NCBI GenBank assembly: GCA_044360075.1
Contig: JBIKLA010000005.1
Location: 85,955-149,954 of the forward strand
Source of the DNA: OMII01 sp947467385
GTDB taxonomy: Bacteria > Bdellovibrionota_C > UBA2361 > OMII01
DNA length: 64,000 nucleotides
Reading direction: 5' to 3'
Position 1 is the stretch's first letter, and the number at the start of each line of letters is the position of its first letter. A program made the position numbers and the translations under genes. This document shows positions 42,602-51,325 of the stretch, in pieces. The notes below the pieces were generated by a model. The model saw only the letters and a list, made by a program, of their open reading frames with translations. It was not told where the DNA came from and searched no databases.

Positions 42602-43821
42602 AGAACGGCGTGCTCAAGGTTGCCATCCTTAACCGCAACTTCTTCCGGAGCGCCGGTGGGGCGGAGAGCTATTCCGTGTCGATAGCAGAGGGCTTGGCCG
42701 ACCACCGCAACGCGCGTGGCGAGCACGACTTTGAGGTGCACGTGTGGAGCCAGAACTGCGACCACAACTACCCTGGGATCACTTACCATACAGTCCCGGG
42801 CAAGATACGCCGCCGCTGGATTAATCAGCTCTGGTATTCGCTGTATACCTGGTGGCATACCCGGTCCGGGTACGACATCGTGCACTCGCATGAAAATACC
42901 TGGCACGGAAACGTGCAGACGGCGCATGTGCGCCCAGTGCGATATCACCTCATGGAGGGGCTGCAAGGGCTCAAGCGGGTGATGCGGTGGCTTAAGATTG
43001 TGACGAGCCCTCGGCTTTTGTTCTACGTGTGGGTCGAGTCGGCGCGCCATGCACCCAAGGGGAATCGGGTAGTGGTGGCAGTGTCGGATGCAGTGCGGCA
43101 GCAGACGCTTCTTGCTTTTCCATCATGCGACCCTCAAATGCCGGTCATTCCGCCGGGGGTCAGTAAGCCTAATGAGACCCTTGGACAGCGCGAAGCTCGC
43201 GAGCAGCTTGGCCTGCCAGTTGATGGGACGCTTATCCTTTTTTGTGGCAATGACTATGCGCGCAAGGGGCTGCCGCACCTTCTTGGAGCGCTTGAAGAGA
43301 TCCGCTCGCAGGCGGGAGTGTCGGCAGATCTGCCGCACCTTGTGGTTGTGGGGGATCCCTCGCAGATCGCCCAGCACAAAGAGAAAGCCGATGCGCTGGG
43401 CGTGTTGAACCTCGTGCACTTTGTGGGGCGCTGCTCGGACATGGCGGTTGCGTACCGCGCCGCGGATGTCTTGGTGCATCCCACCCTTGAGGATAGCTTC
43501 GCTATGGTGGTGCTTGAGGCGATGAACTATGGCGTGCCGGTCATCGTGAGCGGACCGCGCTACTGCGGCATCAGCGCGTTTCTTGAGAGTGGCCGGGAGG
43601 CTGTGCTGCTTGATGACCCGCGAGACATTGAGGCGCTGGCGAGGGAGATCGAGAGGGTGCTTTCCTCGGATGTGCTGAAGCGCTCGCTGGCAGAGCAGGG
43701 TAGGGCCTTTGCCGCGCAGCGCCAGTGGTCGCATTCTGTTGAGCTCTACGCGGGTCTCTTTAAGCGGATGTGTGGCATACGTGACGCACATGCGCAGGGC
43801 GTTGAGGCAAACAACAGGTAG
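42598..43821 (+). CDS. Glycosyltransferase family 4 protein
   Basis: This 407-residue GT-B enzyme begins with VAILNRNFFRSAGGAESYSV and has DIVHSHENTW in the first half. The second half holds the donor-binding motif HPTLEDSFAMVVLEAMNYGVP (shown here as HPTLEDSFAMVVLEAMNYG), the E-x7-E of retaining GT4 enzymes such as WaaG. It uses a TTG start at 42598 that overlaps the deacetylase stop by four bases. It is most likely a lipopolysaccharide-core or surface-polysaccharide transferase, inferred from the neighbouring acyltransferase. Confidence 0.9.
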   Translation: MKNGVLKVAILNRNFFRSAGGAESYSVSIAEGLADHRNARGEHDFEVHVWSQNCDHNYPGITYHTVPGKIRRRWINQLWYSLYTWWHTRSGYDIVHSHENTWHGNVQTAHVRPVRYHLMEGLQGLKRVMRWLKIVTSPRLLFYVWVESARHAPKGNRVVVAVSDAVRQQTLLAFPSCDPQMPVIPPGVSKPNETLGQREAREQLGLPVDGTLILFCGNDYARKGLPHLLGALEEIRSQAGVSADLPHLVVVGDPSQIAQHKEKADALGVLNLVHFVGRCSDMAVAYRAADVLVHPTLEDSFAMVVLEAMNYGVPVIVSGPRYCGISAFLESGREAVLLDDPRDIEALAREIERVLSSDVLKRSLAEQGRAFAAQRQWSHSVELYAGLFKRMCGIRDAHAQGVEANNR

Positions 43822-43828
43822 TATTTCG

Positions 43829-44758
43829 ATGAAGGCGCTTGGTCAGTTTCTCGGGTATGTGGCGGTCCGCGGGTTCTTTGGGGCGCTGGCGCTTCTTCCG
43901 CAGGAGGCTCGCATAGGCTTTTTCCGAACGCTCTTTGTGCTGGCGACGAAGGTCGTGCCGAGGCTTCGAAGGATATCAATACGCAACCTCGAGCTTGCGT
44001 TCCCCGAGAAAGATGACGCCTGGCGGCGAGAGATCTTTTCGAAGAACTTAACTGAGATGTCGCGCCTCCTTGCCGACACGGTTCGGATGCCGTCGCTGGA
44101 TGAGGCGTGGGTGCGCACGCATGTGCGGTGCGATTTCCTGCCAGAGTATGTGGACCGCCTTAAGAAGATGGATGGCAAGGGATGGCTTATCGCAACTGGC
44201 CACCTGGGCAGCTTTGAGCTGCTTGGGCACACGATAGGAGTGCTGGGCTATCCGCTATCGGCTATCGCCAGAAAGTTCCGCAACCCCATGCTTGATCGCT
44301 GGTGGACTAAGCTTCGTGAGGGAAGCGGCAATACGATCATTGATCGGCGCGGAGCATTCAAGGCGATGGTGTCGCACGTAAGCAAGGGCCGCTCGGTGGC
44401 GGTGCTTTTTGACCAGAACGTCACTCGTAACTACGCGGTATTTCCCCTGTGGTTTAGGGTTCCGGCTGCGACGACGCGGGCCCTGGCTCTGGCGGCGATC
44501 AAGACGGAAGCTCCCGTCGTCGTGGCCTCGATTCGATACAGCGGCAGCGACAACTACTCGATTGAGGCGTGTGAATGCCAGACCGAGGACATCTACCGGG
44601 ACACGGTAATGCCTATGGATGACAAGGTGCTTCTTCTGACACAGCGGCTCTCTGACCACTACTGCCGCATGATAGTAGAGTTCCCCGAGGGGTGGTTTTG
44701 GCTGCACCGGCGCTGGGCCACCCAGTCGGATGAGAACGCGCCCTCAGTATACCGCTAG
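43829..44758 (+). CDS. LpxL/HtrB-type lipid A acyltransferase
   Basis: This 309-residue inner-membrane enzyme has an N-terminal hydrophobic segment (FLGYVAVRGFFGALALLPQ) and the catalytic His-x4-Glu motif in ATGHLGSFELLG. Further family motifs (GRSVAVLFDQN, and FPEGWFWLHRRW near the C-terminus) are present. It should add a secondary acyl chain to lipid A. I chose the ATG at 43829 (MKALGQFL), eight bases after the preceding stop. Its last 143 bases are repeated in decayed form at 47562-47704. Confidence 0.93.
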   Translation: MKALGQFLGYVAVRGFFGALALLPQEARIGFFRTLFVLATKVVPRLRRISIRNLELAFPEKDDAWRREIFSKNLTEMSRLLADTVRMPSLDEAWVRTHVRCDFLPEYVDRLKKMDGKGWLIATGHLGSFELLGHTIGVLGYPLSAIARKFRNPMLDRWWTKLREGSGNTIIDRRGAFKAMVSHVSKGRSVAVLFDQNVTRNYAVFPLWFRVPAATTRALALAAIKTEAPVVVASIRYSGSDNYSIEACECQTEDIYRDTVMPMDDKVLLLTQRLSDHYCRMIVEFPEGWFWLHRRWATQSDENAPSVYR

Positions 44759-45108
44759 CTCAGCGCCTCACCGTGTTTTTGTCGTACGCTTGAGGTGGTT
44801 TCTAATCCGAAGAGCTTGTCAAAGCTGCACGATGTTGTGGCGAGGCACCTGAGAGGTGACGCAGGTCGCTTTGAGGCCCCCCTTTGTGATGGCCGGTCCG
44901 GAGCTGGGGCTCGACGTGTCTTGGTAAGTGAGGACCTCAAGGCATCTCACGAACTCGGGATCCCCTTTTCTGCCTTTGTGCATGAACACGGCCTCGCAAA
45001 CCTCCTAAGCGCAGCCGTGTGGGTGCTGGGTGCCTAGCAACATCCGCTCAATATGGCGGCTTTCGGGGATGCGTGGCTCCGGAAGGAGTCCGCTACAGGA
45101 GGCTCCAA
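44759..45108. other. Intergenic region, possibly gene remnants
   Basis: This stretch follows the acyltransferase gene and ends at a convergent deaminase gene. A plus-strand frame to 45037 (SEDLKASHELGIPFSAFVHE) has fairly natural composition, but it lacks a clear start and family. No terminator is evident. Confidence 0.35.
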
Positions 45109-45693
45109 CTAATAGCGAACACCGCCCTTCTTCACATAGCTTGCCAGCACCTGACACGACTCTTGCGCCAGAACTCCTTCTATCACTTCGACAGCACGCT
45201 CGGGGGGCTGCTTGGTTCTTAAAAGCTCTGCCCAATTCGAGGGGACTGGGCCTTCATCAAATCCGCCGATCTCGGTTGTTTGTTCGATAGACGTTCCCGT
45301 AACTACTCTTCGAACCCCTGACCACCAAATATTTCCAAAACACTGAATACACGGCTGAGAGCTTGTAACTAGCTCTAATGCCGGGAGATGCGGCGCGCCG
45401 AGATTAAAGGTTTGCAAAACTTGCTGACTCACCATGATCGCCACAGATTCCGCATGCGCAATGGAGCACAACTCTACCTCAACGCGATTAACACCCGGAG
45501 CAATGAGCACGCCGCTATCTCGTTCGAAGACAGCCGCACCAAAAGGCCCTCCTGTACTGTAGTCGACATTTCGTTGCGCCAATGAAATCACAAAACGCAT
45601 TCTCTCCTCGATTGACGCGTACCGTACGCCCGGGCGCACCTCACGCTGAAGCCACTCGGGCAATTGTATGGACACACTTGGGAAGGAAGACAT
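45109..45693 (-). CDS. Cytidine/guanine deaminase-like protein
   Basis: This 194-residue protein belongs to the CDA superfamily. The zinc ligand and catalytic Glu are in the HAES motif of CSIAHAESVAIMV, and the second zinc site is the Cys pair in SSQPCIQCFGNIWWSG. The front part RFVISLAQRNVDYSTGGPFG matches the guanine deaminase/tRNA adenosine deaminase group. An AGGAG ribosome site precedes the ATG at 45693. The actual substrate (nucleobase, nucleoside or tRNA) cannot be read from the sequence. It lies in the segment bounded by the acyltransferase repeat and may be acquired. Confidence 0.84.
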   Translation of the reverse strand: MSSFPSVSIQLPEWLQREVRPGVRYASIEERMRFVISLAQRNVDYSTGGPFGAAVFERDSGVLIAPGVNRVEVELCSIAHAESVAIMVSQQVLQTFNLGAPHLPALELVTSSQPCIQCFGNIWWSGVRRVVTGTSIEQTTEIGGFDEGPVPSNWAELLRTKQPPERAVEVIEGVLAQESCQVLASYVKKGGVRY

Positions 45694-46157
45694 GCGAATA
45701 CTCCTGATAAAACGGGCGGCAAAGCGATGATGAACTCAAACCCTCTGGTTACTTCCTTCGGATCCTCTGGCATATTCTTAAGGAATGTACCTGTGTTGAA
45801 GAGAGAGCCACCCCCAGAGCCGTGCCAGCTCTCAACGCGTCGATTGCAACCTTATCTCTGTCGCAATTTACTCTAGCAATCTGAATAATCCAGTCACAAC
45901 ATGCGACCTTTTGATTTATTGGGCGTTAAATAACCTCATGGGGGCCTCGCCGTCATCATTTGTCGGGAGATATTCGGTGCTCGCCATGTACAAGGCAGCT
46001 ACGTCGACAGGGATAAAGAGCTGAAAGCTCCTCATATCCCCATGGAGATAGAGTAACGGGACTACACGGTGTCTTGCGTGCTCCCGGCCGTACTCACCCC
46101 GTACCGAGTATACCTCTGGAGTGCGTTAGCTGCGCGTGCAGCTAATGCTTCTATCCA
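45694..46157. other. Intergenic region, relatively AT-rich
   Basis: About 460 bases between two minus-strand genes, with several short frames but no convincing product. The base composition around 45840-45960 is more AT-rich than the neighbours, in keeping with foreign origin. I considered an integron attC site because of GGGCGTTAAATAACC near 45924, but no matching partner arm was found. Confidence 0.35.
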
Positions 46158-47315
46158 CTAGTCGGTGCCGCTGTCGTTCTCGGCCAGATGGATCTTTCCC
46201 TCACGCAGGTAAACGCGCTTTACGGCGATTCCAAGCTCACGTTCATACCGTTTTACCGCTTTTGCCTGAGGCCCACAGACCAATGACAAGGTGACCCCAC
46301 GCTCTCCCGCCCGCCCAGTTCGTCCTGCTCGGTGTAGGTAGGCGCTACTCTCCGTAGGAACATCGAGGTTGAACACGTGGGTCACCCCCTTGATATCGAG
46401 CCCACGAGCCGCAACGTCAGAAGCGATAAGAACGTCAACCGCACCGCTTCGAATGCTATCCATCGCTCTTTTACGATCCTCCTTATCGTGGGCTCCGTGA
46501 AGATCGGCAACGCGCATCTTGTGATGAGCAAGCTTACTCGCCAAGATCTCTGCACTCTCATTTTTATGAACAAAAACCATGGCTTTATCGGGCTTCATCG
46601 CGTGAATGAGCTTGCGCACGAGGTCAGGCTTGTCCCTCTCTTCACAGACCAGATACAGATGCTCGATATTCGAGTTGACGGGCGGTGCTCCCGTTTTTAT
46701 TCGGGCAATATCAGGGGCAAGCGTCGCAATCGCCTCTGCGGCCTCTGTGCGCTCGGTGGCTGACGCGAAGATAAATGCGCGATCGCGCAGAGTAGATTTT
46801 GCTATCACTCTCAGGTCATCGAGACTTTCGGAGGTAAGGACCCGATCTGCTTCGTCGACAACGATGGCTCGTACATAGTGCGTCTTGAGCTTGCCGTCTT
46901 CTATCAGCTCGCGGATGCGCCCGGGAGAGCCGATCACGACATGCGGCTTCTTCTTCAACTTTTCGAGCTGTCGCTCTCGCGGAGTTCCTCCGATGAGGAG
47001 GACGACCCGAATCGGGAGTCCAGAAAGCTGTGATAGATTTGTACACTCACGCTGAATTTGAATCGCAAGCTCGTGGGTTGGTGCAATCACCATCACCTGC
47101 GCGTTGGCGAGTTTCGGATCGATCCTCGAGTACAACGGCAATAGGTAGGCTAACGTCTTACCGGTCCCGGTTTCTGCCTGCAGATACGCGCTCTTTCCTT
47201 GAAGGAGCTCTGGGATGGCGGCTGCCTGGATTGGTGTAGGCTCCCCGATGGATTGCTTTGTCAAAGCGATTATGAGGTCAGGATGAACACCTAACTCGGC
47301 GAATGTCGGACTCAT
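46158..47315 (-). CDS. DEAD-box RNA helicase
   Basis: This 385-residue ATP-dependent RNA helicase has the Q motif (FAELGVHPDLIIALTKQSIGEPTPIQ cut at PTPIQAAAIPELL), Walker A QAETGTGKT, DEAD-like motif VDEADRVL, SAT motif FASATERT and motif VI HRAGRTGR. It is short, with no C-terminal extension, so substrate specificity is not obvious. I chose the ATG at 47315 (MSPTFAEL) with an AAGG ribosome site; the longer frame to 47450 adds an unrelated leader. It lies in the segment between the acyltransferase gene and its decayed copy. Confidence 0.93.
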   Translation of the reverse strand: MSPTFAELGVHPDLIIALTKQSIGEPTPIQAAAIPELLQGKSAYLQAETGTGKTLAYLLPLYSRIDPKLANAQVMVIAPTHELAIQIQRECTNLSQLSGLPIRVVLLIGGTPRERQLEKLKKKPHVVIGSPGRIRELIEDGKLKTHYVRAIVVDEADRVLTSESLDDLRVIAKSTLRDRAFIFASATERTEAAEAIATLAPDIARIKTGAPPVNSNIEHLYLVCEERDKPDLVRKLIHAMKPDKAMVFVHKNESAEILASKLAHHKMRVADLHGAHDKEDRKRAMDSIRSGAVDVLIASDVAARGLDIKGVTHVFNLDVPTESSAYLHRAGRTGRAGERGVTLSLVCGPQAKAVKRYERELGIAVKRVYLREGKIHLAENDSGTD

Positions 47316-47561
47316 GGCGGACCTTGTGAAACGCGCTAAGCATGCGAGGAAAGTACACTTATACAGCCTTGCGATCCGACAAGCAAAAAGACTCTCAAAA
47401 GATTGGGCAACGCTCCTCCCTGGTGAAAGGGCCGCGTATGCAACGGGCACCGGCCGTTGTGCCCGACCACCCCGAAATGTTCACCCTCTCGTGCACCTTG
47501 GCAGCGATATTGGTCCTGAAGATACCCACAATAATGTTAAGGGCAGGAACATCAACTCACC
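47316..47561. other. Intergenic region between helicase gene and acyltransferase remnant
   Basis: About 245 bases with no gene. Short plus-strand frames here run toward the remnant and may be further eroded acyltransferase sequence, but I cannot align them. No promoter is clear. Confidence 0.3.
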
Positions 47562-47704
47562 TGGATGGCAAGGTGCTGATCTTGACGCAGCGGCTCTCTA
47601 AGCACTACTGCCGCATCATAGCAGAGTGACCTCAGGGGTGGTTTTGGCTGCACCAGGGCTGGGCGAGCAAGCCGGATGAGAGAGCGCCTTCGGTATACCG
47701 CTAG
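47562..47704 (+). pseudogene. Decayed 3' end of the LpxL-type acyltransferase gene
   Basis: These 143 bases align without gaps to the last 143 bases of the acyltransferase gene (44616-44758). By my count about 119 positions match. The translation keeps KVLILTQRLSKHYCRIIAE, then a TGA replaces the Phe codon. The rest (GWFWLHQGWASKPDERAPSV) is still readable and ends at the same TAG. Upstream homology is not clear. It is a non-functional partial copy. Confidence 0.88.
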
Positions 47705-47713
47705 CGAAGCGCC

Positions 47714-48106
47714 TTACTTCTTGTGCTCGTTGAAGAGCGCGGCGAAGCCCTTAAGAGAACCCTCGGGCACGTTTGCCTCAAGCTTCCTCCAGTCGACATC
47801 TAGCACCTGTCCGATCGCTTGTTTAGCGCCCTTAGGCACGTGGCTTGGGAACTTGTTAGGATGGTGCCGTTTGAGCTGATTGTCGTACGAAACCTGATAT
47901 CCACCGGGAACGTCGACGTGCGCGTGCGTGATAACCTCGCCGTTCTCGATGCGCGGCTTGTCACGCCGCGCGGTGTACCTGCCGACCGTAGCGCGTGTCG
48001 CCTCGTCAAGCAGGACCGGACGCACGGGGAGCGAGAGGCTCTCGGTTGGGCGCTCCTGTCGCTGGCCCTCTTTTTGGGCGACAAACTCTTTGAAGCTAAG
48101 TCCCAT
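47714..48106 (-). CDS. Hypothetical protein
   Basis: This 130-residue protein (MGLSFKEFVAQKEGQRQERP, HAHVDVPGGYQVSYDNQLKR, KGFAALFNEHKK) has no recognised family, signal peptide or membrane segment. The ATG at 48106 is preferred; an upstream frame to 48217 adds an unlikely leader. It ends ten bases after the acyltransferase remnant, on the opposite strand. Confidence 0.6.
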   Translation of the reverse strand: MGLSFKEFVAQKEGQRQERPTESLSLPVRPVLLDEATRATVGRYTARRDKPRIENGEVITHAHVDVPGGYQVSYDNQLKRHHPNKFPSHVPKGAKQAIGQVLDVDWRKLEANVPEGSLKGFAALFNEHKK

Positions 48107-48272
48107 GTCGATACTCCGAAAAAACGTGGTTCTTGAGGAGTTTAACAGCCGGAAGACACTACTCAAGCAAAATGCGGCGAGCGGGACCGGTAAGTCTTGG
48201 CAAGGGTGCTGGGCCACCTAGGGGGCACAAAGCGTCTTTTCGCATCGCCTAACCGTGCGATATTATTCCCGC

Positions 48273-50192
48273 ATGTCAGAGGCCTGCCAAAACTACCACA
48301 TCCTCATAAAGCTCTTTCCGCTGCTGTGCATCGTTGCCTTTACGGGTTTCGTGCAGGGGCGGGGATTTTTGTGGTGCATCGTGGCCGGAACGGCACTCTA
48401 CCATGTTCTCAACTTCACGATTCCGCTGGTGCTCGGGAACCTTGGATTCCTTCTTCCAAACCATTACAGCGCAGTGATGATCACAGTGTCTGTAGTCCTT
48501 GTGGCGATAGGTGCCTACTCGCTGCAGAAGGCAGTTTGGAGCGGGGGCCTACGTGAGAGAATTTCGGCTCTTCGCTTTCGGCCGCACTGGTTTGATATTC
48601 CGATTCTGCTGGCGGTTGCCCAGGCGTTTAAGAATGTGGGAATTGAGCACCGCTTTGGCTGGGTAGAGGGGCCGGGCTTCTTCGATGCGGCGAACTACCA
48701 TGTGCCGCGGGCGCTCATGTGGAGCTGGCACGGCAACATGGAGCCCTACATGACACCGGTGTGGCAGATGATCGCCCACCCCTTCGGCGGCTCGGCTTCA
48801 CTTCTTTCGCCGGTTCTCTTTGGCTGCGGATGGCTCGGAGGGGGGTATGCTTCGGAGGTGCTCTCGCTTGGTGGAGCAGCTGCCGTGGCGATGCTCGGCC
48901 GTAGCTTTGGCTTTTCTGGGCGGGGTGCGCTGCTCGCAGCAGTCGCCTTCATCTCGTTTCCTCCCGTTGGGCTTCGGATGTCGGACGTGAATACTGATAT
49001 CGCGGGAACGTTTCCGATTATCGCGGCAGCAGCGCTCTTTCGGGGAGCGGGCTCGCTTGGGGAGGCGGTGTTCCTCTTCCTCGCCCTGACGGGCCTGGGG
49101 TCGGCGTGCAAGCAGTATGCGGGATTCGTCGCCGCGCCAATCGGGCTGATGCTCGCCTACCCCAGCTTCAAGAGGATCTTCACCGATGTGAGGGTTATCG
49201 GCGCGGGCTTTGCCGGCGGGGTTGTGGCTGCGGTTTTTATGTTCCTGTCGCTGCGGCCGGTGTACCTCGCATTCGGCGACTTCTCAGGGGGAGGAACCGC
49301 GGTGGGCCTCACCAACTTCGCAATCGGGCTTGGCCCAACGTGGTCGGCCCTCATGTACTACCTGCTCACAACGGTCTTTGACCCATTTAGCTTTCTGCCG
49401 GACAACTGGCAGCTATTTGGAACCCAGTACACGCGCCGAGGCCTCTTTGAGGCGCTCCACGTTAACCAGATCTACAACTTTTTTGGGCACACTACATTCG
49501 GCGACTTTTCGATGATGAGCCAGGAGCGGAACAAGACGGGGATGCTCTCAATCCTGATCCTTCCGTGGTTGATCATGGGCTTTAAAAAGGGAACCCGCTG
49601 GCTGGTGTTTGGGAGTTTTACCATTATTTGCCTCTTCCAGTATGCACCGCTTGCCACAAACCACGTCGGGGCCCGCTTCGCCATCCTGCCGTTGGCAGCG
49701 TTTGCGCTGTTGTGGGGAGGACGCGCAAACACCAGGCCGGCGCTTGTGGCGCTATGCATCTTGGTTGCCCTCCTGTGCGACAGAAATTACCTGGAGGGCC
49801 GCGGATGGGCGGAGGAGTACAACCCGCTGACGGAGCAGAACCGGGATCTCTTTCCGCTGGTGAAGAGCGACACGATAATTCTGCTTTCGAGCTCGCTCCC
49901 GCAGGACGCGTTCGTTGCTGGCCGGCTTGCGCAGGCGCGCTTCGAGTACGTGGTGTGCCCGCAGGACGGCGACTGGACAAGAACTCTCACAGAGTACAGG
50001 AAGGGCTACAAGTGGTTCCTGTTTTCCACAAAAGAGGCCAATCCGATGCCGGGACCGAACTTTCCGACCCTGCTCTCGCCGCCATGCAAGGCGGTCGCGC
50101 TTAATGAGCTGCGCAGCTCGCTGACAAAAGCAGGCTGGAAGTATCAGAGGAACTTTGACCGCAGCCAGCTTGAGCTGTGGACGCTGCAGTAG
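48273..50192 (+). CDS. Polytopic membrane protein, GT-C-like glycosyltransferase
   Basis: The 639-residue protein has about ten hydrophobic segments (for example LLCIVAFTGFVQ, LLAVAFISFPPVGLRMSD region, VVAAVFMFLSLRP). Acidic residues lie in a loop between early segments (GWVEGPGFFDAANYHVPRAL). This is the layout of GT-C lipid-phosphate-sugar transferases such as ArnT/PMT-type enzymes, in which the sugar donor is polyprenyl-phosphate-linked. I chose the ATG at 48273; a GTG at 48255 is also in frame. It lies ten bases from the convergent aminotransferase gene of a sugar-nucleotide pair. Confidence 0.7.
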   Translation: MSEACQNYHILIKLFPLLCIVAFTGFVQGRGFLWCIVAGTALYHVLNFTIPLVLGNLGFLLPNHYSAVMITVSVVLVAIGAYSLQKAVWSGGLRERISALRFRPHWFDIPILLAVAQAFKNVGIEHRFGWVEGPGFFDAANYHVPRALMWSWHGNMEPYMTPVWQMIAHPFGGSASLLSPVLFGCGWLGGGYASEVLSLGGAAAVAMLGRSFGFSGRGALLAAVAFISFPPVGLRMSDVNTDIAGTFPIIAAAALFRGAGSLGEAVFLFLALTGLGSACKQYAGFVAAPIGLMLAYPSFKRIFTDVRVIGAGFAGGVVAAVFMFLSLRPVYLAFGDFSGGGTAVGLTNFAIGLGPTWSALMYYLLTTVFDPFSFLPDNWQLFGTQYTRRGLFEALHVNQIYNFFGHTTFGDFSMMSQERNKTGMLSILILPWLIMGFKKGTRWLVFGSFTIICLFQYAPLATNHVGARFAILPLAAFALLWGGRANTRPALVALCILVALLCDRNYLEGRGWAEEYNPLTEQNRDLFPLVKSDTIILLSSSLPQDAFVAGRLAQARFEYVVCPQDGDWTRTLTEYRKGYKWFLFSTKEANPMPGPNFPTLLSPPCKAVALNELRSSLTKAGWKYQRNFDRSQLELWTLQ

Positions 50193-50202
50193 CTAGCTGC
50201 GC

Positions 50203-51312
50203 CTAGCGCAAAACCTCAAGGAGCGACGCGCAGACGTACTGAATCTGCTCGTCGGAGATCTCCGGATAGATCGGCAGCGACACGATGCGGCTCGAGATCT
50301 GCTCGGTGACGGGGAAGTCACCCTGCTTGTAGCCAAGCTTTTTGTAGCCACCTTGCAGATGATACGGGTTCGGGTAGTGCACAACGGTGCTGACACCCTT
50401 GGCCGCGAGATCCTGAATTACCTGGTCGCGGTTGTCGACCTGGATGACGTACAGGTGAAAAACGTGTTCATCGGCGCTTCGGATGTCGGGAAGCTTGAGC
50501 CCTTCCGAAGCATGCTTTGAAAGCAGCTGGTCGTACTTCTGGGCAGCCTCCCAGCGCTTGCGGTTGTAGTCGGCAAGGTGCTTGAGCTTTATGTTGAGAA
50601 CAACGGCCTGAACGGTGTCGAGGCGCGAGTTCATGCCTTTCTCCGGGTGCTGGTACTTAATCTCTGACCCATAGTTGCGGAGCTTGCGCACTTGCCGGAA
50701 GAGGCGCTCGTCATTGGTGACGATGCCGCCGCCGTCGCCGTATGCGCCCAGGTTCTTGCCGGGGTAGAAGCTAAAGCATCCGATGTCGCCGAAGGACCCC
50801 ACGCGCTTGCCCTTCCAGCGGGCACCGTGTGCCTGAGCGGTGTCCTCAACGACCTTGAGGTTGTGCTTTTTGGCGAAACCCATGACCTGGTCCATGTCGC
50901 AGGCGCGGCCATACAGGTGCACGGGACAGATCGCCTTGGTGCGTGGTGTGACGGCTTTCTCAAGCTTGCTGTAGTCGATGAGGAACGTATCGGGATCCGC
51001 GTCCACGAGAACGGGGCGGGCCCCGGCCTCCATAACTCCGATGGCAGTGGCGACGAAGGTGTGGGAAGGGATGATTACCTCATCGCCTGCGCCGATGCCG
51101 AGAGCCTCGTAGGCGAGCCTGAGGGCGTCAGTTCCGTTTGCGACGCCGACAGATTGCTCGCTCTCGATGAACTTGGCGAAGTTCTTCTCGAACTCTTCCA
51201 CTTGCGGACCAAGGACGAAGGCGGCGTCAGTAAAAACTTTCTGCACGGCGTCGTCGACCTCGGCTTTGATGCTCTGGTACTGGGTCTTCAGGTCAAGAAA
51301 TGGAACCTTCAT
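50203..51312 (-). CDS. DegT/DnrJ/EryC1/StrS family sugar aminotransferase
   Basis: This 369-residue PLP enzyme aminates a nucleotide-bound keto-sugar. The catalytic Lys is in FSFYPGKNLGAYGDGG. Other family motifs are FLDLKTQYQSIKAEVDD at the N-terminus, ANGTDALRLAYEALGIG and the PLP-phosphate region ICPVHLYGRA, VVEDTAQAHGA. Together with the dehydrogenase next to it, the pair fits routes to a 3-amino sugar such as UDP-GlcNAc(3NH2)A or similar; the exact product is an inference. It follows the dehydrogenase gene by 13 bases. Confidence 0.95.
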   Translation of the reverse strand: MKVPFLDLKTQYQSIKAEVDDAVQKVFTDAAFVLGPQVEEFEKNFAKFIESEQSVGVANGTDALRLAYEALGIGAGDEVIIPSHTFVATAIGVMEAGARPVLVDADPDTFLIDYSKLEKAVTPRTKAICPVHLYGRACDMDQVMGFAKKHNLKVVEDTAQAHGARWKGKRVGSFGDIGCFSFYPGKNLGAYGDGGGIVTNDERLFRQVRKLRNYGSEIKYQHPEKGMNSRLDTVQAVVLNIKLKHLADYNRKRWEAAQKYDQLLSKHASEGLKLPDIRSADEHVFHLYVIQVDNRDQVIQDLAAKGVSTVVHYPNPYHLQGGYKKLGYKQGDFPVTEQISSRIVSLPIYPEISDEQIQYVCASLLEVLR

Positions 51313-51325
51313 AGCGTGTTCTCCG

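Noticed and set aside
45900..45960. Integron attC-like site
   Set aside because: Only one GTTAAAT-like core is seen and no complementary arm or integrase is nearby.
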